A DNA stretch of 64,000 bases from Flaccisagitta enflata (GCA_965153355.1 OZ231128.1:52204001-52268000); one strand, 5' to 3'; numbered from the stretch's first letter, positions 23,905 through 35,889 are shown. The notes: a model not told the origin generated them from the sequence alone. Translations and numbers: made by a program.

Positions 23905-25100
23905 TGGTCGGCCCCTATCGTTGAGTTGGCCCCTATTGTCAAGTCGGCCCCTATCGTCAAGTCGGCCCCTATCGTCAAGTCGGCCCCTATCGTCAAGTCG
24001 GCCCCTATTGTCGAGTCGGCCCCTATCGTCGAGTCGGCCCCTATCGTCGAGTTGGCCCCTATCGTCGAGTTGGCCCCTATCGTCGAGTTGGCCCCTATCG
24101 TCGAGTCGGCCCCTATCGTCGAGTCGGCCCCAATCGTCAAGTCGGCCCCTATCGTCGAGTCGGCCCCTATCGTCGAGTCGGCCCCTATCGTCGAGTCGGC
24201 CCCTATCGTCGAGTCGGCCCCTATCGTCGAGTCGGCCCCTATCGTCGAGTCGGCCCCTATCGTCGAGTCGGCCCCTATCGTCGAGTCGGCCCCTATCGTC
24301 GAGTCGGCCCCTATCGTCGAGTCGGCCCCTATCGTCGAGTCGGCCCCTATCGTCGAGTCGGCCCCTATCGTCAAGTCGGCCCCTACCGTCAAGTCTGCCC
24401 CTATCGTCGAGTGGTCCCCTGTTGTCGAGTTGGCCCGTATTGTCGAGTTGGCCCGTATTGTTGAGTTGTTCCCCATCTTTGAGTGGGCTTCCATCTTCGA
24501 GTCAGCCCCTATTGTCTAGTCGGCCCCTATTGTCCAGTCGGCCCCTATTGTCCAGTCGGCCCCTATTGTCCAGTTGGCCCCTATTGTCAAGTCGGCCCCT
24601 ATTGTCCAGTAGGCCCCTATTGTCCGGTTGGCCTCTAACATCGAGTTGGCCCCTATCGTCCAGTCAACCCCTATAGTGAAGTCAGCCCCTCTCATCGAGT
24701 TGGCCCCTATCGTCGAGTCAGCCCCTATTGACGAGTCAGCCCTTATTGTCAAGTTGGACCCTATCGTCAAGTCGGCCCCTATTGTCGAGTCGGCCCCTAT
24801 CGACGAGTCGGCCCCTATTGACCAGTCAGCCCCTATCTTCAAGTTGGTTCAGCCCGTAGCGTCAAGTTGGCCCCTATGGTCGAGTCGGCTCCCATGGTAG
24901 AGTCAGCCCCTATAGCCAAGTTGGCCCCTGTCGCCAAGTTGGCCCCTATGGTCGAGTTGGCCCCTATGGTCGAGTCGGCCCCTATGGTCGAGTTGGCCCC
25001 TATGGTCGAGTCGGCCCCTATGGTAGAGTCGGCCCCAATGGTCGAGTCGGCCCCTATGGTCAAGTCGGCCCCTATCGTTGAAACGGTCCCTATCGTCGAG
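23905..25100. repeat. 18-bp satellite encoding a hexapeptide repeat
   Basis: About 65 units of GCCCCTATCGTCGAGTCG with CTATTGTC, CTATGGTC and TTGGCC variants zoned along the array. One plus frame gives API(V)(E/K)S hexapeptides; it is broken by TAG twice and shifted near 24845. Confidence 0.95.
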
Positions 25101-25226
25101 TGCAATAGCTGTAGTGAAAGTGAATTTGATAGTGATTCAGAGCCAAATTTTGAAGAATTTGAGAGTGAAGATGAGGAAACAAGTGCTGCTTAAGGTTAAG
25201 ACAGTGATGATGATGAGTTTTAAATC
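25080..25226 (+). pseudogene. Acidic Ser/Asp/Glu-rich tail after the hexapeptide repeat
   Basis: The repeat frame runs out of the array into CNSCSESEFDSDSEPNFEEF then ESEDEETSAA and stops. The same frame after two stops still reads DSDDDEF. Nonrepetitive acidic sequence in frame with the repeats hints at a former protein. Family unknown. Confidence 0.4.
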
Positions 25227-25344
25227 ATGTTTTGGTTCCTTAGTTCGGTTTCCTTACTTCTATTTACTCCAATCAACTCTCCGCGGTGACAGCAACCAAT
25301 TGATTTTATCCAGAGGAGCAACCATATTTTTCATTAATCAAAAC

Positions 25345-25387
25345 AACAACAACAACGACAGCAACAACAACTTCTACAACAACAACT

Positions 25388-25484
<97 letters not shown>
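25345..25484. repeat. (CAA)n microsatellite
   Basis: Other CAA runs are at 1245-1300 and 27727-27858. Confidence 0.95.
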
Positions 25485-25739
25485 GATTAAACACAGCAAA
25501 GTGGTTCTGAGACAAGATTGACTAATGAGGGATCTGCAACTGCAAGGAGGTTTTGAAGAGCATGTAGACGGAAGCGCAATTTGTAGTGATGCATTGATGA
25601 ACGCCCTTCTGTGCCTCTGACGCATCTTGGAGTATCAAATTGTAATCAGGAGTAATTTTTATTACTCCGTCATTGTCGTTTTTTGATTGCGACACAGTTT
25701 TTGTACCACGTGACTTCCGGTTTAGGAGTATCAGAAGAA

Positions 25740-26040
25740 TGAAAAGGGAGCGTTAAAGCTTCCCCCATTGTACCAGTGAGACGACGGGCAGCTTAATGAT
25801 AAAAGCGAAAGATGACGCCGCTTCGACGGTGAGACGCGGGCTCCGGATATCTGGTGGAAAGTTGTGGCCGAGAAGCGAAGCCTCGCAAGAGAAAATTCCG
25901 GAATCGGTGGTCGGCGGATTGGCGATGATCAGATGTCGATGTTTTTCTTTGGATGAGAGTTACAGGGAATACCCCGCCTACCGGGACGAAAGAAAAGACA
26001 TATCTCTGCATCTAAAAATAGTGGATCCATTCTGACAACA
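25740..26040. other. GC-rich unique segment, possible exon
   Basis: GC-rich, CpG-containing and nonrepetitive, unlike its AT-rich flanks. Two plus frames and one minus frame are open over 180-240 bp (for example APDIWWKVVAEKRSLAREN in one), so neither strand nor function can be assigned. Confidence 0.3.
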
Positions 26041-27040
26041 TTCCAGAGAGAGCCTATATTTTCTTCTTTGTGGAAAAATAACTGCTATTATTATTATTTT
26101 CATGTGCAACGCTGACTGTGATAGATCTTTGATTGCCTGTGTTCCCTTTCTTTTTCAGAAAAAAAGAGAGAGCTTTAGAACCCATTTTGTGATCTATAAA
26201 CTTTGACATGGTGAGACCAATACTTTGGCCTTAGTATCACTTCTTATGTAAATCATGAAATCTGAAATTGCAAAAATTTGCGATTGTTATGTTTTAACAA
26301 CATTTCTTCATACTCTTGCCAGATCTAGACAAATCGAGCTACTCTGCTGGGATGGGTCTTGAATGATAGATAATTCGATGTAGTTTCATACTCTACCATT
26401 CAAATTGCCTATTTTTAACAATTTTTGAAAATCTTACCGAGTTTCTTGATGAAATAGTTGGAGTTTTGATTTTTTTTCTTCATTTGAGTGAAAAATTTCA
26501 ACGAAAGAAACCCAGATATTAGTTTTTAAAGCTTTTTCAATTTAAGACAAATTCAAGTTTTTTAATCCAATCTTTGTTGCAATAGTTAACAAAAGAAGTG
26601 TACGATTGAAGTACTTAGAGCATTTTTTGAAAAAATTACAAGAAATTTGTCAAATTTTGGCTTTTTTTCCATCTTTTCGTGTGCTTTCACGGAAAGCCTT
26701 TCCGTGTACTATTCAGTTATGATTTTTTTTAATGATATAAAATCGGTTTAAAAGATCTACCAGAATCTGTTTTCAAATCAAATTTGTCATTTTCAGAAGA
26801 GAAAATAAGCTTTTGTTTTTTGTCCCGGTTGGCGCGGTACACTTTTTTTTTTATAAGAGACCAGTTTGTAAGAGACATGAGCCTGAAATTTGCCAAAATT
26901 TTAAGAAGAAAATAAGAAACAGCCCAGGCTGAGATTTAGTTTTGGCCATTTTCAAAAGAACTTTTTATTTAGTTTCTTATTTAAAACATGAATTGTATTC
27001 AAATTCTTTAGAAATATACGTTTTTTAGTATCAACAAGGT
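26040..27040. other. No gene seen
   Basis: AT-rich; GTTATGATTTTTT at about 26720 resembles the GGCGCCATTTGAAAG repeat family. Confidence 0.45.
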
Positions 27041-27042
27041 CA

Positions 27043-27440
27043 ACAAACCTTAGTCGCGTGGTAATAAAGGTAATAAAGGTAATTAAGGTAATCAAGGTAA
27101 TTACATAATAATTATCTAAAAATACCTATCTTTATGCCCTGAGCTACCCTAAAGTACCTAAAGTACCCTAAGGTACCTGATATACCCGAAAGTACCCTAA
27201 AGTACCCTAAAGTACCCTAAAGTACCCTAAAGTACCCTGAAGTACCCTAAAATACCTAAAGTACCTAAAGTACCTAAAGTACCTTAAAGTACCCTAAAGT
27301 ACCCTTAAGTACCCTAAAGTACCTTTAAAATGAAGATTAGAGCCATATTTCAAAAAAGTTATGTGACAGACCGACCGACAGACCGACCGACCGACCAACC
27401 GACACAGCGGCATCTAGAGTCGCGTTCACGCGACTAAAAA
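27043..27440 (+). mobile_element. Family A element carrying the CCCTAAAGTA satellite
   Basis: Short left end AACAAACCTTAGTCGCGTGG, then AAGGTAATAAAGGTAAT, then about 20 units of CCCTAAAGTA, then GACCGACC and the hairpin CGCGTTCACGCGACTAAAAA. A satellite replaces most of the body. Confidence 0.65.
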
Positions 27441-27727
27441 TGACTTCTTTTCCTAATTTGCCTATGAAATCAGGCATTATTTAGAAAAAAAAAACATGAT
27501 GATTATCAAGTTTAAGATACAATTGTTATAAATAAAGTATTTTTATACAATTTTTATATTTGTAAACATCAAAGAAATTAAGAACACTTCAAGAGAATTT
27601 TAGGCTGAGAACGGCTGAAAAATTTAGAACACCCAGGCTGATTTCAAAAAAGTTGTCTCTTATAAAAAAAAAGTGTATTCCCTGTAATATTTGTCCGATG
27701 GATGAAGCTTTACGTTCATGCGGAACC

Positions 27728-27758
<31 letters not shown>

Positions 27759-27781
27759 GCAACATCAGGACGTTTGTGCGC

Positions 27782-27858
<77 letters not shown>

Positions 27859-27878
27859 CTGAACAGGCAGACAGATGA

Positions 27879-28013
27879 ACATCTCACTACTTCAATTGGA
27901 TGCGCATTGATGATGCAATCGAAGGCAACAAAGGAATCTCCTTCTTTGGCTTTGGTCGTCTAAGGCGCTACGACGTGGAAGAAGACGAAGAAGACATTTT
28001 GACAATTACAAAA
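27879..28013 (+). CDS. Left part of the interrupted exon
   Basis: In the same phase as 28203-28613 the plus strand reads HYFNWMRIDDAIEGNKGISF and FGFGRLRRYDVEEDEEDILT, ending at the family A insertion at about 28014. An in-frame TGA at 27876 limits it upstream, right after a (CAA)n run, so the exon either begins here behind a weak acceptor (GCAGACAG) or at the internal ATG at about 27898. Function unknown. Confidence 0.35.
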
Positions 28014-28204
28014 ACAAGGCCGGATACACGGCTACCCTAGTCGCGTACGGGTGGGCAGGAGCAATACTGGAGAAGGTCACTAGGGCATCTGGGCAGGAGC
28101 CGTATGCTCAAAAAGCTCAAGAACGCCAAAAAAGTAAAAAGGGGACCAACCGACCGACAGACTGACATAACGGGGTGTAAAGTCGCGTAACACGCGACTA
28201 AAAA
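28014..28204 (+). mobile_element. Family A element inside a coding exon
   Basis: AACAAGGCCGGATACACGGC to CGCGTAACACGCGACTAAAA. It separates two segments open in the same phase and brings in-frame stops (TAG in CCCTAGTCG; TAA in GCGTAACAC). Confidence 0.85.
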
Positions 28205-28353
28205 TGATCGCCGAACGAAGAAAAACGCCACCGGTAATGGCGGCGGCGGCGGTGGCACGACTGGCGCTTCCGGTTCCGACAAAAGCGCTGTAATTTCGCG
28301 GTGGCGTCATCACGCCGGCGGTGGAGAAGGTGGAGGCGAAGGAATCGCGGGAA

Positions 28354-28384
<31 letters not shown>

Positions 28385-28613
28385 GAAATCCGGAATTATC
28401 GCCGTTGGCTCCACCGATAAAGTGTATTTGAAAAGACAAAAGAAGAAGGGTCGGGCGCCAACGATTGGCGCGTGGGCTAAAGCGGCTTCGTTGACCAACT
28501 CTGGCGGCGGCAGTTGCATTTTTGGCGGCTCTAATAGTTCGACGGCGGGAGTGGCCGGAGGCGGCGGGGCGGTGGTGGCAATAACGCAACCACCGCACAG
28601 TCTGGATTTTTAA
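28203..28613 (+). CDS. GC-rich terminal exon, Gly/Ala-rich protein, interrupted upstream by a transposon
   Basis: Plus strand, open from inside the family A element to TAA at 28611. The peptide is Gly- and Ala-rich (poly-Gly, then nine Ala), then a conserved-looking basic part: STDKVYLKRQKKKGRAPTIG and AWAKAASLTNSGGGSCIFGG, ending QPPHSLDF. GC content and CpG frequency are far above the neighbourhood. AATAAA lies at about 28796. The same frame continues on the left of the element (27879-28013). I do not know the protein. The GCG/GGC trinucleotide tracts are partly microsatellite, but the unique part between 28400 and 28611 supports coding. Confidence 0.5.
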
Positions 28614-28795
28614 TTTTGCCAAAGATGATATCGCAACACAAAAAATTCTTTTACTCCAATTCACGATTAGAGCAAAAACAATTCTGGCGATTCTGGCCAA
28701 GATGGCTTCTTCCCCTTTGGTCTGATTGAGCGGAAGATCGGTGCTTATAGTAGCAACACCAAAGAATCAATCACAATTTCAGGCTTTTATGTTTT

Positions 28796-28801
28796 AATAA
28801 A
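28796..28801 (+). terminator. Poly(A) signal AATAAA
   Basis: About 180 bp after the TAA of the GC-rich terminal exon. Confidence 0.5.
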
Positions 28802-29055
28802 AAAAAACAAATTGTTCCTTGTCCATTCATCTACAGTGCTTTTCAGTCCCTCGTAGTATTTAGTTGTGAAACGTGTTCATTATGGGAGCCGAATCCGAAT
28901 CTTGAATTGAGCGTTAGAATCAGATCTTTAGAATTAGCACATTACTGAGAATTACAAAAACTCTTGACTTAAGTTTTTTTCACAAGTGAGCGACAAAGCT
29001 ATAAACAACAGGATTCAATTTTCGCCATATTAGCAGCCGCATCAAAAAATCGACA

Positions 29056-29345
29056 ATGGATTACGTTTCAACATCATTAAAGCTGTCTGTGGTGATTCAT
29101 TCGGCCTCACCCCCCCAAGGTGACATCATGGTGTGTTACTGGCGTCAAATGTTTTTCTCTAACTTGCTGTATGCAGATGACATTGCCTCCACGATTCATG
29201 AAGATGCAATGAGGCATATAAAAACCTATCTATCTCTTTATCTTTTTATAAATTTACTAGCCAAACTAACAGAGCTGATTTTCAAAAAAACAAATTTGAT
29301 TGTTGTTACTAATAAGCTTTCATTTCTAGATAAATTGAAAAGCAA
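29056..29345 (+). pseudogene. Non-LTR reverse transcriptase fragment with YADD
   Basis: The plus-strand frame contains FFSNLLYADDIASTIHEDAM followed by ...LLAKLTELIFKKTNLIVVT. The LLYADD catalytic motif and the following L...IN..KT spacing are typical of non-LTR reverse transcriptases. No flanking domains are seen; it stops at a TGA near 29396 and is a relic. Confidence 0.7.
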
Positions 29346-29412
29346 ACCATATGTTGGTTGGTCCAAAATAAAAGATTTATACTGCAGTTTATTTTGAAAA
29401 CATACTCACAAT

Positions 29413-29584
29413 ATTTTTAGTCGCGGACACGCGACTCTACACCTTGCCGTGTCGGTCGGTAGGTCGGTATGTCGGTATGTCCGTCCGTCGGTCCGTCCGT
29501 CACATTTTTGAATTCCGAGTCATTTTCGCATTACTGCTCCTGCCCAACCGTCCGCGACTGGATTGCCGTGTATCCGGCCTTGTT
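29413..29584 (-). mobile_element. Family A element, complete
   Basis: TTTTTAGTCGCGGACACGCG hairpin, GGTCGGTAGGTCGG array, CACTGCTCCTGCCCAACC, end CCGTGTATCCGGCCTTGTT. Confidence 0.9.
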
Positions 29585-29594
29585 TGAATCGGAA

Positions 29595-29644
<50 letters not shown>

Positions 29645-29739
29645 GAAATGAAATAGTGTATACTTCCACGAGACTAGCCAGTCTAAGGGAGTCATGTCAG
29701 TATTTGTTCAGATTGAATCATTTCATTGTTTTTCTGCTG

Positions 29740-30054
29740 CATTATTTGTCTTCCACGGGCTTGAAGCGCGGAAGTGTTGATGCGGAGTCGCACCATGGTG
29801 AAGAAGATTATCGCGGACAAAGTATTCACATTCGGACAGACAGACAGATTCTTTTCAACTTTTGTTATGATTCTTGGAACTTGTTGCCGTCATCGCAAGC
29901 GTCCATTTTCCACCGCCGCTAACGCCAGCGTCAGATATCCGCAGCCGCCGACGCCAGCGTCAATTTCCTCTGCTACCAGCGCCAATTTTGAGCTTCCGCC
30001 AATGTCAGCGCCAGCGTCAGACCGACATTGACCCGCAATCTTCCTCGAATGTTC

Positions 30055-30055
<1 letters not shown>
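29740..30055. other. GC-rich unique segment between microsatellites, possible exon
   Basis: CpG-containing sequence with CGCCAGCGTCA repeats. Open frames on both strands; a plus frame gives GSVDAESHHGEEDYRGQS. No splice sites or family recognised. Confidence 0.25.

Positions 30056-30146
<91 letters not shown>
30056..30146. repeat. (TTG)n microsatellite
   Basis: Pure TTG; a second block at 30404-30590 includes a (TCG)7 core. Confidence 0.95.
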
Positions 30147-30149
<3 letters not shown>

Positions 30150-30402
30150 TTGTTTTTTGTACTTGCTGTTGTCTTGTTTTCAAAGTTGTTGTTGTCGTCA
30201 TTGCTCTTTCCTTTCGCACCAACGGATCCTCATCATGGACGGCAATTGCGAACCGGAAGGAATAAAAAGGCGAGGGGCGGCTTTCAGAGTAGTGCAGCAT
30301 CACAGGTCGACTCATCCAACATACACTTTACCAGACTCACCCACCTGAGAGAAACCTCTGTGAGCCGAAGGCGGGCCTGCGCGACGAAAATCCTCACTGC
30401 GG

Positions 30403-30544
<142 letters not shown>

Positions 30545-30549
30545 TGTCG

Positions 30550-30590
<41 letters not shown>

Positions 30591-30652
30591 GCTTGTTTTC
30601 TCTTCCGGGCTTTTCGAGATTAACATCTGTTCGCCGCTGTCGCTGCTGAGTC

Positions 30653-30703
<51 letters not shown>

Positions 30704-30762
30704 GACAGAGCGCCACTCATACATAATTGCCCTCAGCACCAATAACCAATTCATTAAAGATA

Positions 30763-30909
30763 AACAAGGACAGATACACGGCAATCCAGTCCCAGACAGT
30801 TTGGCAGGTGCAGTAATGCGAAAACTGCTCGGAATTAAAAAATGTGATGGACCGACCAACATACCGACTGACACGGCAAGGTGTAGAGTCGCGTGTTCAT
30901 GACTAAAAA
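30763..30909 (+). mobile_element. Family A element
   Basis: AACAAGGACAGATACACGGC start, short array, end GTAGAGTCGCGTGTTCATGA then CTAAAAA (hairpin with a one-base lesion). Confidence 0.8.
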
Positions 30910-31063
30910 GATTCGCGCAGAATTTGAGTTAAAACAGGGACATTCCTATTTCATGAACTTGAAAATGGTTTAACATTGTGTGTGAACAAAAAGTTGCAGT
31001 CAGTGCAAGATAAATGTGACTCCATGATTTTGGAGCATCTGACAGTTGATTCGATCAATTTTA

Positions 31064-31264
31064 AACAAGTGACACGGAACACAATATTGTTGCGGACAAG
31101 TGGGCAGAGGCATCCAACCCGGAGCCTTTTTGCACAAGTGGGCAGAGGCATCCAACCCAGAGCCTTTTTGCGTTTTTGACTTGAGCATGATGGACTTATT
31201 GACTAATGGACCAATGGACCGACGGACAAAAATTTTATAGAATTGTTTTTCCGCAACTAAAAAA
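31064..31264 (+). mobile_element. Family A element, B-type, with internal duplication
   Basis: AACAAGTGACACGGAACACA start; GTGGGCAGAGGCATCCAACC...GAGCCTTTTTGC occurs twice in tandem (about 36 bp); end TTGTTTTTCCGCAACTAAAA. Confidence 0.7.
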
Positions 31265-31269
31265 GGGAA

Positions 31270-32440
31270 AATTCCTATTTCAAGGCATGCTTGTTTGATT
31301 TAAAATCTTAAACTGGGGCTGCGACTCTGAGCTTGTTCATTAGTCTGTTCATCCCTTTTCACTGCCCTTTCACAGCAAGATCCGGAGAAAAGTAACATTA
31401 CTGTAGGTCTTTTCATTGTTTTGTATAGAATCTGAGCTCTATTTACTGGAACAAATAAAGATAAAATCTTGTCAAGAGCGCTTTTTGAGATTTTCATAAA
31501 AATTGATGGTTTGTACCCTTTTTTTATGGTCCATTCATGAAACAACTTTGAAAATGTGCATATTAAAGGAAATGTGTTGAGAGAAGGGGGAGGGGAGTTG
31601 TGGGCCCCTGCCCACCCGTCTTTGTTACTTGTTACCCAAAATGGCCCAAAATGACTAAAATTTTTCAAAAAAATTTTTTCAACAGTTTTTTTTTTTTTTT
31701 TTTTTTGCTGTTTTAGGTTCCTTGCAGGCGCCCAATTGCAGCCACTGGCCGTTTTTCAACCAAACCCATGTCTATTCATTATATCTGAGTGAACTGGATC
31801 AATGATTGGGATTTGAGAAAAATTACCCAAAATTTCGAATTGAAGCATTTTTGCACATTTTTGGTTATTTTTGGTCATTATTGCCACCTATACAGAGGCT
31901 ATGTAACTTGTGGGGGCATCAGAGTGGCCATCTGTGGAGCTCAAGGGCTTCACCTAACAAAACCCTATCTATAATTTCACAGTCAGCCCAGTCTGAGACC
32001 ATAGCCCTGATTTGAAACACACTAATATCACAATATAACATTCATTACCTAAAATTGGCAAAAATCATCATTTTGCAATAATTCTGGGGGGTCTGAACCC
32101 ACAGAAATCCTGTATCATACCCCAAATGGATAATCACATGTCCAGTTACATACTTTTTAATGCGTTTTAGTATTTCCTATCGTTTTTTAACACATTTGGA
32201 AGACAAAACATGCTTGAAATTTCCAAAAGTTGCTTTTTCTAGGTTTTTATCCCCTGGGGGCAGGGGGGTGTAGGGCTAGGCTGAAACTGTTCCAAAGGCC
32301 CTGACACTTGGTATACCATCTATTCTCATCATTTAAGCATGTATCCTTTCGGTGCAACTTGATCCGTTGACTAAGGTGCATTTCCACCAACTCTAATGTC
32401 GACTCATGGTGTTAATTTTCAGCAAATTTTTGTGTTATTT
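31270..32440. other. No gene seen
   Basis: AT-rich sequence with a T23 run at about 31687; no splice-supported frames. Confidence 0.45.
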
Positions 32441-32742
32441 TACAGTACAGAAGGCCAGTTAATCAACAATGAAGAATACCTGTTAATCAACATAAAAAAA
32501 TTCTACATCTATAACATTTTTGTGTTAAAAAATCCATGTTTTTGTTGTGTTGATTAACAGGTGAAAACATCATGTTAATTAACCTTGGCGTCATAAAAAA
32601 TGGCGGATTTTTAAAACCTATTAGTTGTGTCGCAACATTGTCGCTCAAATGGTTTAGAAGCTATATCAATCTGAAAAACACTTCTCTTTTTCCACCCTTA
32701 CAATGTGTCAGCGATCATAACTTGAACACAATCTCTTAAAAA

Positions 32743-33202
32743 CAGGGGTGTATATAGTTGAGCGGCTTTTGATTTTATTCCCCCCCCCCTGCCTTTGATT
32801 TTCTTCCCCGCGACGCGTCGCGTTACAAAATCTATGATTTTCTTCCCCACAAAGCAATAAAACAGTACATTATAGGTTTAAATAGTGTTAAAAACTTAAA
32901 ATGTGTTGTAGTAATCAGAGACTACCATTTGGAACTACCAAAAGTGTTAAATCCTCAAAAATTTCCTTTTTAGGTGCGACAAAGCACCTCTATAACTGGC
33001 TGTGTCCGTCAGTCTGTCGGTCTGTCGGTCTGTTGGTCTGTAAGGCATTCGTTCGACGATCCACACGTCGCACCTTATTGGCCTACTTGGCCTTGTTTTT
33101 TTTTTTTAGCTTTTGATTTTTTTCCCCCATCTCCAAACCCTTTGATTTTATTCCCCCCCCCCCGCCGGGGGGGGGGGGAATGCTCAACTTTATACACGCC
33201 TG
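32743..33202. mobile_element. hAT-like MITE with CAGGGGTGTATA ends
   Basis: Inverted termini CAGGGGTGTATATAGTTGAGC-like at the left and its complement at the right (GCTCAACTTTATACACGCCTG). The flanking 8-bp duplication CTTAAAAA is at 32735-32742 and 33203-33210. Internal blocks of 'CCTTTGATTTTATTCCCCC' occur at both ends. A family A copy (about 32967-33097) is nested inside. 23773-23900 is a second, one-ended copy. Confidence 0.9.
32967..33097 (-). mobile_element. Family A element nested in the hAT-like MITE
   Basis: TTTTTAGGTGCGACAAAGCA then CC (stem GGTGC/GCACC), GTCTGTCGGTCTGTCGG array, CGTCGCACC and CTTGGCCTTGTT end. Confidence 0.75.
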
Positions 33203-33555
33203 CTTAAAAACCATACTTAACCTTATCCGATTGAGAGGAAAATTGATATGGTGGTACAGCATACCTTCCTTTAACAGCTCCTAAAATTTCATCCAAATGG
33301 GACAGCTTTTACTATCATTCTCACCATGCAAATAATTTCAATGTTGGTTTGCAAAACTATGGTTTGAAAGAATCAGTAATTGGATTTTTATTTAGCGTTT
33401 TGTTCATGAAGATATGGTTAAAATTGTAAAAAATCTATGACAAATTTAGAGTCCTTTCAAAAATCTATATTTGGTGCCCTCTTCCAAAGAAGCAAACTGA
33501 GTATGAGCTCAATTGTTTTTCAAGAATTTGCATAAGGCATAGTAAAGGAACATGC

Positions 33556-33702
33556 AACAAGGCCGGATACATGGCAATCCAGTTGCGGACAGTTGGGCAG
33601 GAGCAGTTATGCATAAACCAATCGCAATTCAAAAATATTTTGGACGGACGGCCGGACCGACCAACACAGCAAGGTCTAGAGTCGTGTGTCCGCGACTAAA
33701 AA
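33556..33702 (+). mobile_element. Family A element, short
   Basis: AACAAGGCCGGATACATGGC start, GGGCAGGAGCA, single short array, GTGTGTCCGCGACTAAAAA end. Confidence 0.85.
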
Positions 33703-34952
33703 CCATAGTAAGAAATTTCCGATTCTCACAAAAATTGAACTGGTATCAGTAGACACACAATTTGGACATTACTGAAAATTTGAAGGCAATTTGACCAAAT
33801 CTTCAATAATTTTGATAATAATTACATTATTAGCAAACTTTTTTTAATGACACACTGAAAGGGTAAGGTTTTCTTTGAATCACTGTAATTTCTAAACCGT
33901 TTGAGCCATTGCGTCTAGACATGACTCAAATGAAAGATCTTTCAAAGAGCTTTCCAAACATCACCAATTTTTCTTAGTTTCTCTTGAATTAGGGTGGTTA
34001 AGATAGGTTTTAAAAATCCGCCATTTTTTATGACGCCAAGGTTAACATGGAAAAATGCCAGTCATTAAACAGCATATAGGTATCCATTAATTAACAATTA
34101 CATTTTCTTTACTCTTTGCATCGAAATCTTGCAATAGAGTTGGTGTTAATTAACCCCTTATAGGTACCTAGTAATAAACAACAAAAAACTGATTTATTTA
34201 TTTTTTTTCTTTCTTTTTGACATGTTAAAAATGAACAATTTTACCCTGTTAATTAACTGGCACTTATTTACCGTTAATCAACGGCTGTTTTTTGTTGTTA
34301 ATTAACAGCATGAAAAGTACCATTAGTTAATGATATTTTTTGCCATTTATTAACAATTTTGTTAAGTAGGGGCTTTTAATGTGCCGTTAACATCTCGGTG
34401 AAAGAACCATATTTTTTGGTTCACTTTTCATTTTCTCCTTTTTTTCTCTTTAATAGATTTAAGCGACTTAAGTTCACATACAAAAGTAAAATGAGAGGTC
34501 TACATATTTCACCAATCATTTTTTATGTATTCATCGCGAATTATGTGGGTTTTTGGGTCAGTAGTTGTTTGAATACTGTTCAAAAGTACTAAGAATACCA
34601 TAAGATATTTTCTTAAAGACACTGTCATTTTGTATGTCAGTGTGTCTGTCTCTGATCACTTTACCCAGAGAAACGATGAAAGACAAGCATTCCTCTAGTA
34701 TTCCTTGAGACATAGTGCGTACCTTTGATTACGATTCATGTTTCATGATGAGCAAACTTCTTGCTATGCAGCCACAGGTGAGCCCAGAGTTTTCTACGAG
34801 CCTAAGTAACTGAATCTTTAAAAAATAGTTTCATGAACAGCAAAATTACTCTAGGTCTGATTGTGGTAAACTCACAAAATAGAGCTTGCTAGAATACGAC
34901 CAAATCACTGTTATGTTAACGCAGGGTAAATCGCTCACGATATATCTCATGT

Positions 34953-34992
34953 GCAGAGCCTCTTATAGAGATGCGAGGCGCATCTAAAAACA
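34953..34992 (+). repeat. Solo family A hairpin
   Basis: AGAGCCTCTTATAGAGATGC then GAGGCGCATCTAAAAA; stem GATGCG/CGCATC-like. Confidence 0.45.
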
Positions 34993-35889
34993 TAATGATA
35001 CAGAAAACAGTTCGCAATATTGAATCATAGGCCATCGGCTTCTCCAAGGCCGCTGCCCTATTAACCTACAGTGACCAAAAGAAAAATTTCACCCCCATCA
35101 AACCTACACGACTTTGAGTTACGGTAAGGGGTAATGCTATCAATATTCTTTGCACGTCCAATTTTGGATCAAATTCTTTTCCAAACGTGTCAACATTTTT
35201 CATTTGGTCATGTAAATCGTGCCGCGCCTGTGCTGCTGAGCAGCTGGAACTTAGCATGATTTTTGTTTGAAGGTGACCAGTGGGATACTCACGATAAGTT
35301 TTAGATTAGTCTATGGCTATACAAATTCCTCCTGTGTTTGCCCGTCTTTGTCTCCTGGACAGCTGCACAAAAGCGAACTTTATAGAAATGTTGGGGCATT
35401 AATGAGTAAATTCAGGCCTACTTATAAGGAAACATTTACTCAAGCAACGCTCGAGCATATGTTATGAATATCCTCCAGGTGACAGGTTTCTCTACAATGA
35501 AATCTGGCGGCAGATCCACATTGCATTGATGGCTTTTATGATTGACAAGCATGCGTCGGTTTCCATTCTTAATACAGTGCGATGCATAAAAAAAGATACA
35601 AATTTTATGTTCAAGATTTCTATGCTCATTAATTACTTATTTAAAAAAAACCTTTTTCCTAATGAATCCAAAGAGTTGGGAGAAATGAAGTAATTGGCAC
35701 CAATCTCAGACATTTTGGTCAATTTGACTAGATTTTATCATTAATTGAAAACAAGGTATTGTCAATAGATGCAAGATCTTCAAATGACTATTAAAATTGT
35801 CCTAAATCGTACCTAGATTCTTTGAATTGACGAAAATTGCGAATTAAATTTTTTTCGATTTTTTGTGATTTTGAGTAGGATCAAAAAAG

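Larger units (their letters stand above)
32445..34380. repeat. Inverted repeat with GTTAATTAAC-type motifs around a MITE
   Basis: CCTTGGCGTCATAAAAAATG at about 32585 is inverted at about 34010-34045, with further diverged matches inward. Outside both arms GTTAATTAAC/GTTAATCAAC motifs recur (32455-32580; 34060-34370). Possibly one old element hit by the 32743-33202 MITE and a family A copy at 33556. Confidence 0.45.

Noticed and set aside
27060-27330. Telomere-like or regulatory repeat (CCCTAAAGTA)n
   Set aside because: The decamer resembles a telomeric unit only superficially and is internal to a family A element.
35066-35257. Minus-strand 63-codon frame (DPKLDVQRILIALPLT)
   Set aside because: No splice sites or family match; could be chance or a transposon remnant.
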